From contig NC_062219.1 of the NCBI RefSeq assembly GCF_902686445.1, forward strand, positions 105,959,160 through 106,023,159: a stretch of DNA of 64,000 nt, given 5' to 3'. The stretch's first letter is position 1; every line of letters begins with the position of its first letter. The stretch is from Sciurus carolinensis (lineage: Eukaryota; Chordata; Mammalia; Rodentia; Sciuridae). Under the pieces are notes generated by a model. It had not been told where the DNA came from, searched no databases, and worked only from the letters and a program-made list of their open reading frames with translations. The translations under genes and the position numbers were made by a program. Below, piece by piece: positions 1 through 12,700 of this stretch.

Positions 1-231
1 TTCTGTTAATTTTTATGTGCTAACTCCTGCTACAGCACTAACACTCATTACTACACACTTCTTACCTCCTATTCTTCCCTTGTAGATAATCAGTTGATCT
101 CTCTCAAAAAAGATGTGAGTAAAGTATTTTTATTAAATAATGGCTTCTTTTTTCCCCAAAGCAAAATGTCAGTCCACACTGGGAAAAAAAAGACACCAGC
201 AAGCCATGTAGATAGACATTTCGATGTAAGT

Positions 232-268
232 ACACACACACACACACACACACACGCACGCACACACA
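232..268 (+). repeat. (CA)n microsatellite
   Basis: About 18 CA units, with two ACG interruptions toward the 3' end. Confidence 0.95.
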
Positions 269-1139
269 GACATTTCTCAAGTTTTCAGAATAATAATAAA
301 AATCATAAACATCTGATTTGATCCAATGATTTTTCTACTTTCATATATGATTTCCCTTACATATGTGATATGTTCTTTTCTTGAAAATTTTTATTCACTT
401 TTCTCCTTTTAACTCAATTTTACTATTTCATTTTTAGTATAATACCATTTAGTATTCTGAATTTCTCATGGTAGTTGTTTCCACATTTTTTTTGTACAAA
501 TCTCTATTAGAATGTTGCCTACTGCAGATAGTTTTGCTGTTAAACACAAAGTTTCCTTAGGAAAATGGACTATTTTCTTTATTTGCCCCATAACCTCTCA
601 AAGGGTCTGACACATAGAATCATTTCCATAAATGCACTGCATATACCATATGCCAGACACGGGACTGCAAATTCTGTGAGATTCTGCAGTTTACGTTTGG
701 CTATTTTATATAGTTACAGTATCTATGAGAGGGTGTGTTTCATATTAAGAACTCAATATTATTGAATGAATAAATGAATCAATGAATGAATGAAATGAAG
801 CCAATAAAGTGATTCCTTTTCCTTGGCCATTAGGTCCCTTTCCCTTTCAGTTTCCTTGCTGTCTGGCTTCTGCTTCATTGAATCATGCTGCTAATCTTTG
901 CAACTTATTCTCATTGTAAAAGTTTAATACTGTCAAGTTCCTTTGAAGATGTTGCTTAGTTATACACTAGAAATATGTACACAATTATGATTCAAAATCT
1001 TTAGACTCTAGATTGGTTTGAAATACCTTGTATTCACGCTGTTTGCCTGCTGTCCCTTGATCTGTTATAAGCATTTCCCTAGTCCTGACTGCCTCATTGA
1101 ACAAATCTTCTCAGTGGAGTGTCATTTAATGGCAAGAGT

Positions 1140-1260
1140 ACACTATATAGCTAAAGAACTGATTCCTGGTAGGACACAGATTTACAAGCTGTGTGGATTG
1201 GGTAAGTTATATTGTGTCTTTTTCAGTTTCTTTATGGAAAAAGAAATTAATAAGCTAACT
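1140..1260 (+). repeat. Probable MIR SINE
   Basis: Recognisable core order: 'acaagctgtgtggattgggtaa' matches the MIR pattern 'agctgtgtgacctt-gggcaa', followed by 'tcagtttctt'. Strongly diverged. Confidence 0.5.
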
Positions 1261-2369
1261 AGTAACATTGTTATGTTAAATAGGAGATGATATGCAAAGC
1301 CTTATCCTAGCACCAATGTAATCTAAAAGTCAATGTTCATGATTTCCATAATTTTAATGAATGGATTTATAAACAAGACATACTATACAAATCCAAAATA
1401 ATATGACTTGTTGCATTTATTCTCATAAACTTCTTGAGGTAGGGCTTAGGAAAAACATTTTTCATGTGGGATCAATTACCACGTCATTATATAAATCTGA
1501 TAGTGCTAGGCTAACATATTGTCTTTCAAAACAACCAGCCAGCTGAAGGGGAAGATATTCAAATAGGAAGTAGTGTATATCTCTTTTTACAATTGAAGGC
1601 AAAATGATTTTAGATGTTACATGGACAATCGGTAAGCATTTCATGGAAAATAGAGAGAAAAGTTTGTCCTTTACTGTAAGGCGGCTTGTGCAGAGATATT
1701 GAGAATTGATAGGAGAGGGGGGATTTTGAGCTGTCCACACTTGTTCTGCAACACTTTCATCTGTCAGTCTCCAATCCTTCTTCAAGTCTCCAGTGTCTTC
1801 CTACTAGGACTGGCACTCTGCAGAGCACACACTTTTGTACCCACTTTATCTCAGCCTTTTTCAGCAACTTCTTCTCTCTGGACATTTCCTTTCACCTCAT
1901 CCCTTTTCCATTGCCATCTCTACTCCATTAATATTTCCTCTTCTATGAACGATTCTTCTGAGCGCTGCTCTTGTAAAGTCTTACTTGGAATATATATACC
2001 AAGGCTGCCAACAGCTACCTTCCTCTCATGTTTACAGGGACCTTTAATATGTAATACAATGAATTAAATTCAAGAGGAATAGCCAACACAATAATTTGTT
2101 TAGAAGAGGTGTGACTGCACACATCAAATAGTAGATCATCATAGAATTGGAATTCATGACAACATATAATGCAGTTCTCACATTCAGATCTTTGGTAAAT
2201 AAAGAAGTTGCTTTAAGTCTGTCTTATATCAAAATAAATTTTACTTTTATAGTTGGATGTGGAAATCAAAATTCATCTTCTCTTTATTAGATATCCCAAT
2301 GATCTCTCCCATTCGATTTCAGTTGAACCTTTGTCATAAATCAGATTATGTAAGTGAATGTTTCTGTAG

Positions 2370-2394
2370 TCCATAACATTCTATTGATCCATTT

Positions 2395-2440
<46 letters not shown>

Positions 2441-2540
2441 ACTAGCACTCTGTCTTTGTTACTGAAGCATTATAGTAAGTATTGATATCTGGTAATTTAA
2501 GTCCTCCAGCTTTATGCTTCTCCAAAATTTTATCAAGTTG
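2370..2540 (-). mobile_element. L1 ORF2 fragment, antisense, with (TA)n
   Basis: The stretches 'ttctattgatccatttta' and 'tggtaatttaagtcctccagc' read as the reverse complement of the C-terminal part of L1 ORF2. A (TA)n tract of about 20 units (2398-2437) splits the fragment. Confidence 0.6.
2398..2437. repeat. (TA)n microsatellite
   Basis: An uninterrupted alternating TA run of about 20 units inside the antisense L1 fragment. Confidence 0.95.
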
Positions 2541-3089
2541 AATTTGTCTTCTGGAGGAAAATTTCTTCATGACACATTAATTTGGAATAACCTGAATTTC
2601 TGAAATAGAACACACACACACATATACATCACATGCATACATAAGTGAAGCATAAAGGAAAGAAAGATAAACTGAAGCAGACTGAATTTGAGGAATCTCC
2701 TCTCTAAATTCAGAGCAAATTCCTCCTGTGAGAATGGAGACTAAAAGTTTGAACTTCTCACACTGAGAGGCACCAAAGCAGTTGAAAATAGACACTGACC
2801 CCTTCTTAGGTCTATGTAGCACTAGCAATTTAAATCTGCATGTATTTTCTGCATCTTGTCCATTTTACCCCTTCTTCCCCCAACTAAACCTAGATACACA
2901 TATCACTTGGGTTTTGTCTCTGTGAAATGTAATTGCTTCAGAGAGACAGGTAGGAGAAGCAATCTAATGCAATCTGACCAAACTGCATAAAGTTCATTTT
3001 TCATTTTTTCATCTTTTGCCTATTTCTTATGAATGTAGGCAGTTGAATCCAGCCAGCTGTAATCCAGGCATGGTACCACATAGTTAAAT

Positions 3090-4830
3090 TACAAACTTTT
3101 ATTTAAACAAAAAGTACAAGTAAGAATTCAAAAATAAGACTCAGACTATGAAAAGATATTTGCAACACATTTGGCTAATATCTCATATAAAGAACATATA
3201 CCAATAAGAAAAACATAGTCAACCTAATCATAACAATGGACAAAAAACTGAACTGAGACTACAAAGATGATGGTATTAAAGTGACTGATCCACATATTAA
3301 AATGTACTCAGTATCATTAGTCATTAGAAAAATATAATGGATAACATTGAAACATAATGGATAACAATAAATGTAAAAAAGACTAAGAATACAAAGAGCA
3401 GGTGGGGACATAAAATTGGTAGAAGTATGAATTGATAAAACAACTTCGGAAAAACACTGGATAAAAAGAAAACATGTATATCATATGACCTGCTAATTCC
3501 ACTCTAAACTATATAGCAGATACCAAAAACCAGTCACAACAGTGTCTAACAAAGCTACGTGGAGAAAATATTTATAGAAGTTTTTCATATCTCCAAATTA
3601 AAAACAATCAAAATATGTATGAAAGATAATAAGCCAAAAATTGTATGCTATATATACAGTGGATTACTGTTGCAGAGTGAGAATGACCCACAGGAATGAA
3701 GACAAAACAAGGGTCTGCAACCAGTTCTTTGGGACCTCACAGCAAGAGTATCAGTCTACTTGTGCATAGTAGCAGGCAGGAGTTTATTAGAAGGGAAAGG
3801 CAAAGGGGGAAAAAGGAACACTTTTAGGGGAGAAAGGGAAAGAGAGGGTCCTCTCAGAGGAGAAAGATGGTGCACCCCCATCAAGCTCCAGTTTTATTGA
3901 GGGTCCCAGGGAATTTTCCAGAGAGTCCCAACCAGATCCATCTCTCAACTTTTGACCTGTAGCAGGATTGCATCAGACTTTTAAGTCCCTGCTGCACATG
4001 GTCCTACCCCACGGAGGGAAAATTTTACTATTTTAATGACATGCTGAAGATTCAAAGGCAACTCTGGGTCACCTTAGCCTACGCTAACTGGTTCTAATTG
4101 GAATTTGTTCTTACAGATTTTATGGTTGATGGGCTTTGCTTCTAATTATCCCATCTTCCTGAGTCCTGAAATCTAGTTTGTATGAAGGTCATAAAGTACC
4201 CCCTCAGGGTAACATGTACTTTTTTATGGGTTGAGAGAACACTTTGGGTCCATTTCTCCTGCGGATCATAGGTTGCTGCTGAAGAATGTAGCGTATCCTA
4301 TTGACTTAAGATAGGGAAGGTCCAGAGGGGCCTCAGGTAAATTGCTTTTTGAAAGAAAGCCTGTGGAGGTCAGTACAGTAGGCACAGTCTATAGAATTAT
4401 CCCCTTAGTAATGTCCTCACTACTCGTGTCTGTCTGCTACCTATTAATACTACGCAGCTGGTAACACACAGCAACTTCTTTGTAAGCAACATGGATCCAA
4501 CTCCTAGCCACAATATTGAGAGAAAGAGGGTCCTCATTAAAATGCATATATATTCCACTTATACAAAGTTTAAAAACTGAAAAAACTAACCCACAGTTAT
4601 GAAAATCAGAATAAGCTTTTACTCTTGGGGGCTACACACTGGAGAAAGGACAATGGACTTATTAGGTGTTGAAAATTTTCTGTGTCTGTACCATGATTAC
4701 GGTAGTGTTTTCACAGGTATATACATATTTACAAATTTATCAAACTGTGCACTTAAGATTTGTGCACTTTAGTATAATAGATAATGGAGGTTAGTAGATT
4801 CACTGAGGCAAAGATTTAAAAATAGAAGAA
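3090..4830 (+). mobile_element. Old L1 (L1M-type) 3' region, interrupted
   Basis: The left part (about 3090-3685) carries the degenerate ORF2 end ('gaaaagatatttgcaacaca', 'ggattactgttgcag'). The right part (about 4470-4830) carries the L1M 3' UTR ('catcaaactgtgcacttaag', 'atttgtgcacttta'). The two halves are collinear on the + strand and split by an unrelated insert of about 780 bp. Many stops and indels show it is long dead. Confidence 0.75.
3686..4469 (-). mobile_element. Probable solitary LTR inserted in an L1M element
   Basis: About 780 bp of non-L1 sequence sits between collinear L1 halves. Read on the - strand, an AATAAA (tttatt, about 3783-3788) lies roughly 100 bp from the far end, as expected for an LTR polyadenylation signal. 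Size, position and the lack of any coding frame favour a solo LTR. The family was not recognised, and exact ends and target duplication were not resolved. Confidence 0.45.
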
Positions 4831-5644
4831 ATGTTCTTTGTACAGTTCATTCTTATCAATTTTTTGGTCAAGGAAAGGAAAAGACTGTTCTTCACGCAAG
4901 TGCTTTTGGAGAAGGTCATGGTCTAACTGTTTAACACAGGAGAATACATTTCCCCCGGCATGCCAAGGGGCAGGACACAGTTCTCCAGTCTTTTCCCTCT
5001 GCCTGGATCTTTCTTTCTACAAAGTATTTATTTTCAAGTGTTCATATTTCTATTTGTCAATAAGAAACACAATTTTAAGCTAAAAGCTAAGGAGATTTTA
5101 AATAGTGTCTCAAGGATTTGGTATTATTGCCAAGTGTTCTTTTTAAGAATATTGACTTAAAATTGCCTTTTGTTATGAAATAATTGACTAAGAAGGAAAC
5201 ACTATTAATAAAGTCAATGATCTGATGCTTCTACTTCAGCTGTAATACCTTTGTACATAAAAGTTGCTTTTGCTTGAGTTCAAGCAACTAAATGATTTGT
5301 CGGTCAAAATGTCTAATTAGTTCTCAGGTTTGCAGTATCCAGGCAATAGAAAATCATTTAGCTCATGCTGTGGGTTTAGCCCTGGTCACACTCTGCACAT
5401 ATTCTGTCCCAATGTTCCAGTGAATAAGCCTCACTCTGCTTCCACAGAGTGAGGAACCACTTACATTACCCACCCCACAACCTCAGTTCAACCTGAATTC
5501 TGTTCTTCAATTCTAATTTGCATGTATGCATCTTTGTTACTTCAGCAGGTTTTTGCTGTTTGCAAAACCTCTGCCTATTGTCTACCATTTGATATTCATT
5601 CTGCCCCATGCTCTGACTTCAAATTTTGAACTATTATCTCCTAT

Positions 5645-7127
5645 ACAATAATAACAGACCTTAAACTATACTACAGAGCAATAGTAACAAAAACAGCATG
5701 GTATTCGCATCAAAATAGACAGGTAGACCTATGTTACAGAATAGAAGACACAGGGAAAAACCCACTTAAATACAGTTACCTCATAATAGACAAAAGAGTC
5801 AAAAACCATACAAGGGAGAAAAGATAGCCTCTTCAACAAATGTTGCTGGCAAAACTGGAAATCCATATGTAGTAAAAAGAAATTTAACCTCTATCTCTCA
5901 CCCTGCACAAAACTCAACTCAAAATGGGTCAAGTACCTTGGAATCAGACAAGAGACCCTGCACCAAATAAAAGAAAAAGTAGGTCCAAATATTCATCATG
6001 TTGGCTTAGGATCAGACTTCCTTAGCAAGACTCCTAAAGCACAAGAAATAAAAGCAAGGATCAATAAATAGGATGTATTCAAACTAAAAAGTTTTTTCTC
6101 AGCAAAGGATACGATCAATAATGTGAAAAGAGAGCCTGCAGAGTGGGAGAAAATCTTTTCCACATGCACTTCAGATAGAGCACTAATCTCCAAAATTTAT
6201 AAAGAACTTACAAAACTTTACACCAAAAATACAAAGAACCCAATCAATAAATGGACCAAGGAACTGAATAGACACTTCTCAAAAGAAGATATACAGATGA
6301 TTAACAAATATATGAAAAAGTGTTCAATATCTCTAGTAATTAGAGAAATGAAAATTAAAACCACCCTAATATTTCATTTTACTCCAATTAGAATGACTAT
6401 TATCAAGAACGCAAGCAATAATAGGTGTTGGCATGGATGTTGGGAAAAAGGCATACTTTTACATTGCTGGTGGAATTGCAAATTTGTCAGCCACTCTGGA
6501 AAGCAGTGTGGAGAATCCTCAGAAAACTTGGAATGGACCTGCCTTTTGACCCAGTTATCCCACTCCTCCGTTTATACCCAAAGGACTTAAAATCAGCATT
6601 CTACAGTAACATAGTCACAGAAATGTTTACAGCAGCTCAGTTCACAATAGCTACATTGTGGAATCAACCTAGAAGCCCTTCAACAGATGAATGGATAAAG
6701 AAACTCTGGTATATATACACAATGGAATATTATTCAGCCATAAAGAAGAATAAAATAATGGCATTTGCAGGTAAATGGTTGGAATCAGATGCTAAGTGAA
6801 ATAAACCAATCCCCAAAAACCAAAGGCTGTATGATTTCTCTGATAAGGGGATGATGATACACAATGGGGGTAGCGAGGTGGGAGATTAGAGAAGACTGGA
6901 GGAACTTTGGATTATGTAGAGGGAAATGAGGGAGTGGGGGCAGGGGTATGAAAGATGGTGGAATGAGACAGACTTTGTTACCCTATGTACATGTATGATT
7001 ACACAAATGGTGTGAATCTACATCGTGTACAACTATAGAAATGAAAAGTCATACCCCATTCGTGTACAATGAATCAAAATGCAGTTTGTAAAAAGAAAAA
7101 AGAAAACTTGAAAAAAAAAAAAAAAAA
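5645..7127 (+). mobile_element. 5'-truncated L1, ORF2 C-terminus, 3' UTR and poly(A)
   Basis: Starts in ORF2 ('aacaaaaacagcatggta') and runs through the C-terminal region, which encodes a KLWYIYTMEYYSAIKKNK-type stretch around 6695-6760. A rodent-type 3' UTR follows ('ggaactttggattatgtaga', 'gtgtacaatgaatcaaaatg') and then an A-tract. ORF2 is broken: the frame shifts between about 6425 and 6590 and stops occur. It is better preserved than the L1M at 3.1 kb, so it is younger. Confidence 0.88.
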
Positions 7128-9734
7128 GCCCAATGTCTGTACTCTCAGAATGCCAGGCCAACTGGGATAACCCCCTGATCTCCTGGATTCAGTCCTCATT
7201 CTTGAATGCTCAATATAGTTCTGATATCTGAGTGTGAACTTTTTCTTTCTTGGTTTGACTTAGCTGCCTCAAGTGGCTGTTTGAAACTTAGGCGAACCAT
7301 GTTGGTCCTTCTGTTTTCCTTCTGGTTTTTTCTCTGAGGAGTTTTAAGTTACGTATACACATTCTACCCAAGCCAAAACTTGAGCTAAAAAAAATCTAAA
7401 GGTGCTTTCTTAGCAACTTTCCTTCTGCATAGTTGTCTTCATCTTGGATCCATTCAAGTTCTTTGGATGGATCAAAAATTCTAGGTGACCATAATCCCAG
7501 CTGTTGCCAACTTTCACATGATCACTTTGAAGAGGTCACAGTGTTTTCTTTTAGTCTCTTTCAATGTTTGCACAAGTTATACATTCTGGCATTAAATCAT
7601 CTCTAATGCAGTATTGTACTACAATTTTATGCAAGCATTATAAAACACTGATTGTTTTTGATCCATATGAAACAAAAGATATTTTATCCATACTTAAAGA
7701 ATTATTGTTGCATATATATCTCCAATAATCTAAAGTAATATTATGTGGTTTCCAATGCCTTCAGTCAGAATTAGAGTCCTTTCATAAAGCATAGTATACT
7801 TTCAATTTGTGGTTATTGCAACATTCTGCAAAGAACAATATTTGCTAACTCTAAAGAATTGGTTTTCTCTTGAAGTCTTATGAATTTGAATGACATCTGT
7901 ATCTCCAGCAAGTTGGATTTAATTCTAAACAAAAAGAAGCCGATCTTCAGAGAATTTGTGGGTTTAAATTGTCATAGAGAACAGAACCTAGCACAAAACA
8001 CTAGTACTTCAACCTCAGGATCAGTATGGCTTTTATTTTATCATACAGTATTAAATTAACAGATTGTGATGGAGGGGCATGTGTGTCAGTGGTTTTTAAC
8101 ATCTGAAAATACAAAGTCATTTTTACATATTTACTAACAATGTTATATAATAGAAATAAATTTAGTGTATACATAGAAGTAAAATTAGATTTATCTTATT
8201 TATGCTATTACAGAAAAAAATTCACAGACTTCAATAAGTTTTTAGTTCTGGGTTCCAACTCCATGGCAACTTATGAAAAAAAAATCCTAAAAATGGTAGG
8301 GGCCTGTGTGCAAAATATGTTGATAATGGTGTTAAGTGTATTAGAAAAATCACTATATCTAAACTTTTAATTACAAGTTATTCACCTTTTTCAAAATAAT
8401 GTTCATGATGAACATGTAATAACAATAGAAATTATAGGAAAATAAAGTGAAACAATTCATATTAGTTATGTTTTCATATGTACTTTCAGCTAAGTAGTTA
8501 ATTTTTACATGATTATAAATCTTGGAGTGTGAAGATATGTGAAACTTTAGAGAAAGAAAAAAAAACGAAGGGGGAAAAGTAGATGAAAAAGAGAGATAAA
8601 GATGAGATTGTTTGCATCTGTGTGTTCCCTGAAAGAATTGATTTAAAGAGCATCCCTCTTTTATCAAATGTGTTCTTCAGTGGGCAGGGGAAGTTTGAAA
8701 GAAGTGGCCAACCACACACACCATTGGATGAACAAGCATTACTATTTTATTCTGCATAAATTATTGAACTTGCTTATTAAAAAGTTCACCTCCATAAAAT
8801 GAGAACCAAACTGCTAGTTTTTCTGCTTCCCATTCAGCAGGATGAATTCAGAAATAAACTTGATAGATTTCGAAAAGAAGGTGCCAACCTAATTTAAAAA
8901 CCTGTACTCCTAGAGTTTGCTAACTATATCAAGTAAAAATAAAGGAGAGGGTGCTGATTTCACAACCATTCTTAGGAGAGTGTCAGATGTATGGAATGTC
9001 TCTAAATCATACACAAATTGCTAGTATCAAGATCACATCTCTTCTCTGTAAGCAATAGAGAATTCAAATATAATCTTGCTACATTCTGGTATTAAATTTT
9101 CCTTGCACTATGACAAATTATTATAAACCTAGGATTTCAAGTTGACACAAATTGATTATCTTTCATTTTGGAAGTCAGAAGTCCAAATGGGTCTCACTGG
9201 ACTAAAATCAAGATATCAGTAGGAAAACTGTAGGGGGCATCTATTCTCTGGACTTTCCTTGCTTCTAGGCAGGGTGAATTCCTTGGTGTGGTTTTCCTTT
9301 CAATTTCAAAGCCAGCATTGGCTGGTTGAGTCTCTCACACATTCTGTCACTGACAACTCTCCTGGTTTCCCTTCCCACATTTAAGTAACATTGTGATCAC
9401 CTTGGACCTACCTGGGTAATACAAGATGGTCTCCCAACTCTAAGTCAGTCTGTGGGTTAGTGATTTGAATTCCATCTTTACCTTAATTCCCTTTTGCCAC
9501 CCAATACCGCATATTCACAGGTTTAGGGAATTGAGACATTTACAATTTTAAGGAGTTCATTATCTTTTCAACCACAATTCTGTATTGCCTTCTGGGTCCT
9601 AATAACAAACACATAGCATTCAACTTTGTTCTGTAGAAAATGCAAACACATGTAAAAGTAGTTCAGAAATACTTATTAAAAACATTATTGCATGAGTTGA
9701 GAATAATCTAAAACTGTGTTGTTTTTCTTCTCAG
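7128..9734. other. Gene-free stretch upstream of the CRISP1 ATG exon
   Basis: No supported coding exon. A non-coding CRISP1 first exon and promoter should lie here or further 5', because the ATG exon begins with a splice acceptor, but nothing marks them clearly. About 9110-9600 looks like an old interspersed repeat ('aagtccaaatgggtctcact', 'aaagccagcattggctggtt') that I recognise in many mammals but cannot name. Confidence 0.4.
9110..9600 (-). repeat. Ancient interspersed repeat, family not named
   Basis: The phrase order 'gaagtcagaagtccaaatgg', 'tctcactggactaaaatcaa', 'aaagccagcattggctggtt', 'tattcacaggtttagggaat' matches a common ancient mammalian repeat I have seen elsewhere. The strand is a guess. 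Confidence 0.4.
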
Positions 9735-9742
9735 GGATAGCA

Positions 9743-9799
9743 ATGAAATACTTCTTAATTTTGGCAGTTGCTGCTGCTGGCTTCCTGCCTGTTTTGGAG
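9743..9799 (+). CDS. CRISP1: CRISP1 coding exon 1 (signal peptide)
   Basis: The exon opens at 9735 after 'cttctcag', with the ATG eight bases in, and ends at a G|gtaaga donor in phase 0. It encodes 19 residues, starting MKYFLIL and continuing with an Ala-rich hydrophobic core, a typical secretory signal. The eight transcribed bases before the ATG are 5' UTR. Confidence 0.92.
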
Positions 9800-12700
9800 G
9801 TAAGAGTATGTGAGCATGGTGAGTTACAATATTACTTTTTAGATGAGGCTAAGCACTAACCCTTTAATAAAAAGTGTTACTGATGATACTTAATGGGGGT
9901 GAGAGTGAGGGAGTAAGAGAGAAATGGAGGAACTTTAGATTATGTAGAGGGAAATGAGGGGGGGACAGGGCAGGGGTATGAAAGATGGTACAATGAGACA
10001 GACATCATTACCCTATGTACATGTATGATTACACTAATGGTGTGAATAGAACTATTGAAACGAACAGTTGTACCCCTTTGTGTACAATGAATCAAAATGC
10101 AGTCCGTAAAAGTAAAAAATAAAAAATAAATAAAAAAAAAAAACAGTGTTACAGTCTCCGGTATGAGGAGACTTCAACAATTACCGATTACCCTGCTACT
10201 TCTCACAGTAACCCTATTAAACAAGTACTGTTTTCCACATCCTGTGACTGATTAGAGAATCGAGAAAAAACTAGATTAAGTACATGGTAGTTACATGGCT
10301 AAGAAGAGGCCAGCTCTAAAATTAACCTCTGTGTTAATTTAGCTTCATGGTGAGCCCATACCTGTTTCATTTGTCAAGGTAATATAAAATTTTAAAACAA
10401 CTGATAATATGCAAAAGTCACTATTTCTTTAAAATATATCCATCATTTTCCATGACTAAATGGAAAAAAAAACAGACAACACTGTTGTTGTTTGTGTTCC
10501 CAGACAGTTATCACCTAACCTTAATGTATTATGTGGATTCTTGTGACTCCCCAACAACTCCCCTAGTTTAGATCAGAGCTTCATGTGATAAGATGGGAAA
10601 ATAGCACCACATGAGTCTACTTTCATTGAAATAATGTCTACAGGGACAGTCTCTAGAGAGGTCTTCTGGCTTCCATATTTATGCCCTCTCCCCTTCCACA
10701 AACCTGTTAATATAAAATAATGACATTCTCCCTCATTTTTTAAGGTTATGAAGTGCATGCAATAAATGCCCCCCCCATAAAAATATTCTTTATAACAATT
10801 AATACCATCCTCAAATATTTTAGCTATGTATCTTTCTTCTTAGCAAGTTATGGAATAAAGATAAGCAATTTCAAAGAATGGTCACATGATTCTACACTAT
10901 AGGCTGAGTTTGAATTCTATTTTATACTTTCTTACACAAGTGCAGGCAGACATTGTTATTTTTTCATATGAATGAGAAAAAATACAGAATGTGAAGGGAT
11001 AACACCTGAGGCTTCACACTCAATAATGAATACAATCAGTATGAGTTCTTCCAGATATGTACCATTAGTCAGAAATTCAAGAGCAAGTGGTTTATTTGAG
11101 AAGCAAGGAAAATATTTAGTGGCGGGCAGGGTGAAGGAGGAAGTGTGTAGACAATGAGCCAAGAAGGGAAGTCAGTCAGTATATGGAGTAATTTCAAGAC
11201 ATATCCCATTGTGTTCCCTGTTGCTCAATAGAAAGCACTTCAACATGTCCCAAAGTATAAATCATAAATTGGAAAAACTTTAAATCACAGAATAATCACT
11301 GCACTATTCAGAAGACTAGTGTCACCTCAGCCTGACATTCAGAACTCCTTAAAACTCACACTGGAGAAATAGTCTAACATGCTGAGGCATCGTAAATTCC
11401 AAAATGCCCTGGAACACTGTTTATTCAATGTAAACTCTAAATTCTCTTTGTCTACAGCTGTGCAAATAATGTGCCATGTGTAACAAGTTTCCTTGAAAAA
11501 AGTAACATTAATAAATGATTTTCTAATAACAGACAAAATTATTCAAAACCCAATACACTAAACTCAACACAAAATCAACAGCTGTCCAAGAAGAAATCGT
11601 CAATACACACAACGCCCTCAGGAGAAGAGTGGTCCCACCAGCCAGGAACATGCTGAAGATGGTAAGATCCAGCAGCAGAGTCCCCAGTGAGGGAGTAATA
11701 CCCATGGTGTTGACCAGGATCTTATTGGTTTTTCTTAATTTTCAATATTTTAAATATCCATTCTTTACAACAAACCTAAGACATAGCAGAAGAAGGAGGT
11801 AAATAACTTTCTAACAGATTGTACAGTCACTAAATGACAGAATAGCAATTTTGACTCAAAGAGTTTAGCTTCATTTTTATGTACTTTGGGACGGTGTTCC
11901 TCAAATATTAGTGAGCTTGAGAATCACCAAAAGAATTCAGTAAAGTGTCACCTGAAGAACTTGTTAACACACAGGGTCCTACCGTCTGGTGTTCTGATTC
12001 AGAATATCTGACATAGAGACTACTGCAAGTTCTTAGCTGATACTGATGCTGACAGTACATAACAACTTGGAATAAATAATTATTCAGCATTGCAGAGCTG
12101 TCTTCATCTGGAAGAAGCCTGGAGGCTACTAAAACACTTATCTGAGGATTAAGATGTCCAGATTCAATGCCAGTTGATGCTGCCAGTTAAGCACTGGCAA
12201 GTCTATTTTCCAGTTTTATTGTGTTCCATAAGAAGTTAGAGGAATTGTGCTTCCACTATACAACTGGTGTGTTCTGCCACAAGACAAACTTAGGGAAGTC
12301 TTGAGTACGAAAGTTGAGTAGTCTCACATTTACTATCCAGCAGTATCCTCAGGTTTGTGGAAACCTTAGCCTGCTCCCTTGGGCCCTGGATTGGCCTGTA
12401 GTACTGAGGGTTAGAAACAGTGCAGACAGTGGAGGGTAATTTTAACAGACAACTCTCTCTTGCAAATGAAGAAGAGGAAGAAAGACAAGAATACTGAAAG
12501 GGTTTTACAATTTATTTCTTGGACGTCTTAAAATTGAAAGTGTTATTTGAAGAAAACAAATCCATAGCTTTCATAGCTATGAAAATCATATTCGTATTGT
12601 AGCTACCATGAGTATGATGTTTTTAATGAGCATTTTCTGGTACCTTATTACACTAACTCATTTAATTGTTCCAATAAGATCATCTGTTTTAAAAAATCAT

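Larger units (their letters stand above)
1..2369. other. Gene-free AT-rich DNA, 5' edge of window
   Basis: I see no supported exon. Contents are a (CA)n microsatellite (232-268), an AATG-type simple run near 770-800 and a probable MIR (1140-1260). An open stretch near 1018 has no ATG and runs into the MIR. In human the beta-defensin genes lie upstream of CRISP1, but I found no six-cysteine defensin exon here. Confidence 0.5.

Noticed and set aside
1018..1290. Cysteine-containing open frame beginning KYLVFTLFACCPL, considered as a small secreted protein or beta-defensin exon
   Set aside because: It has no ATG, the cysteine spacing is not defensin-like, and its second half is a MIR SINE.
6123..6799. 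Two overlapping open frames of 155 and 124 codons
   Set aside because: Both are pieces of a frame-shifted L1 ORF2 C-terminus, not a gene.
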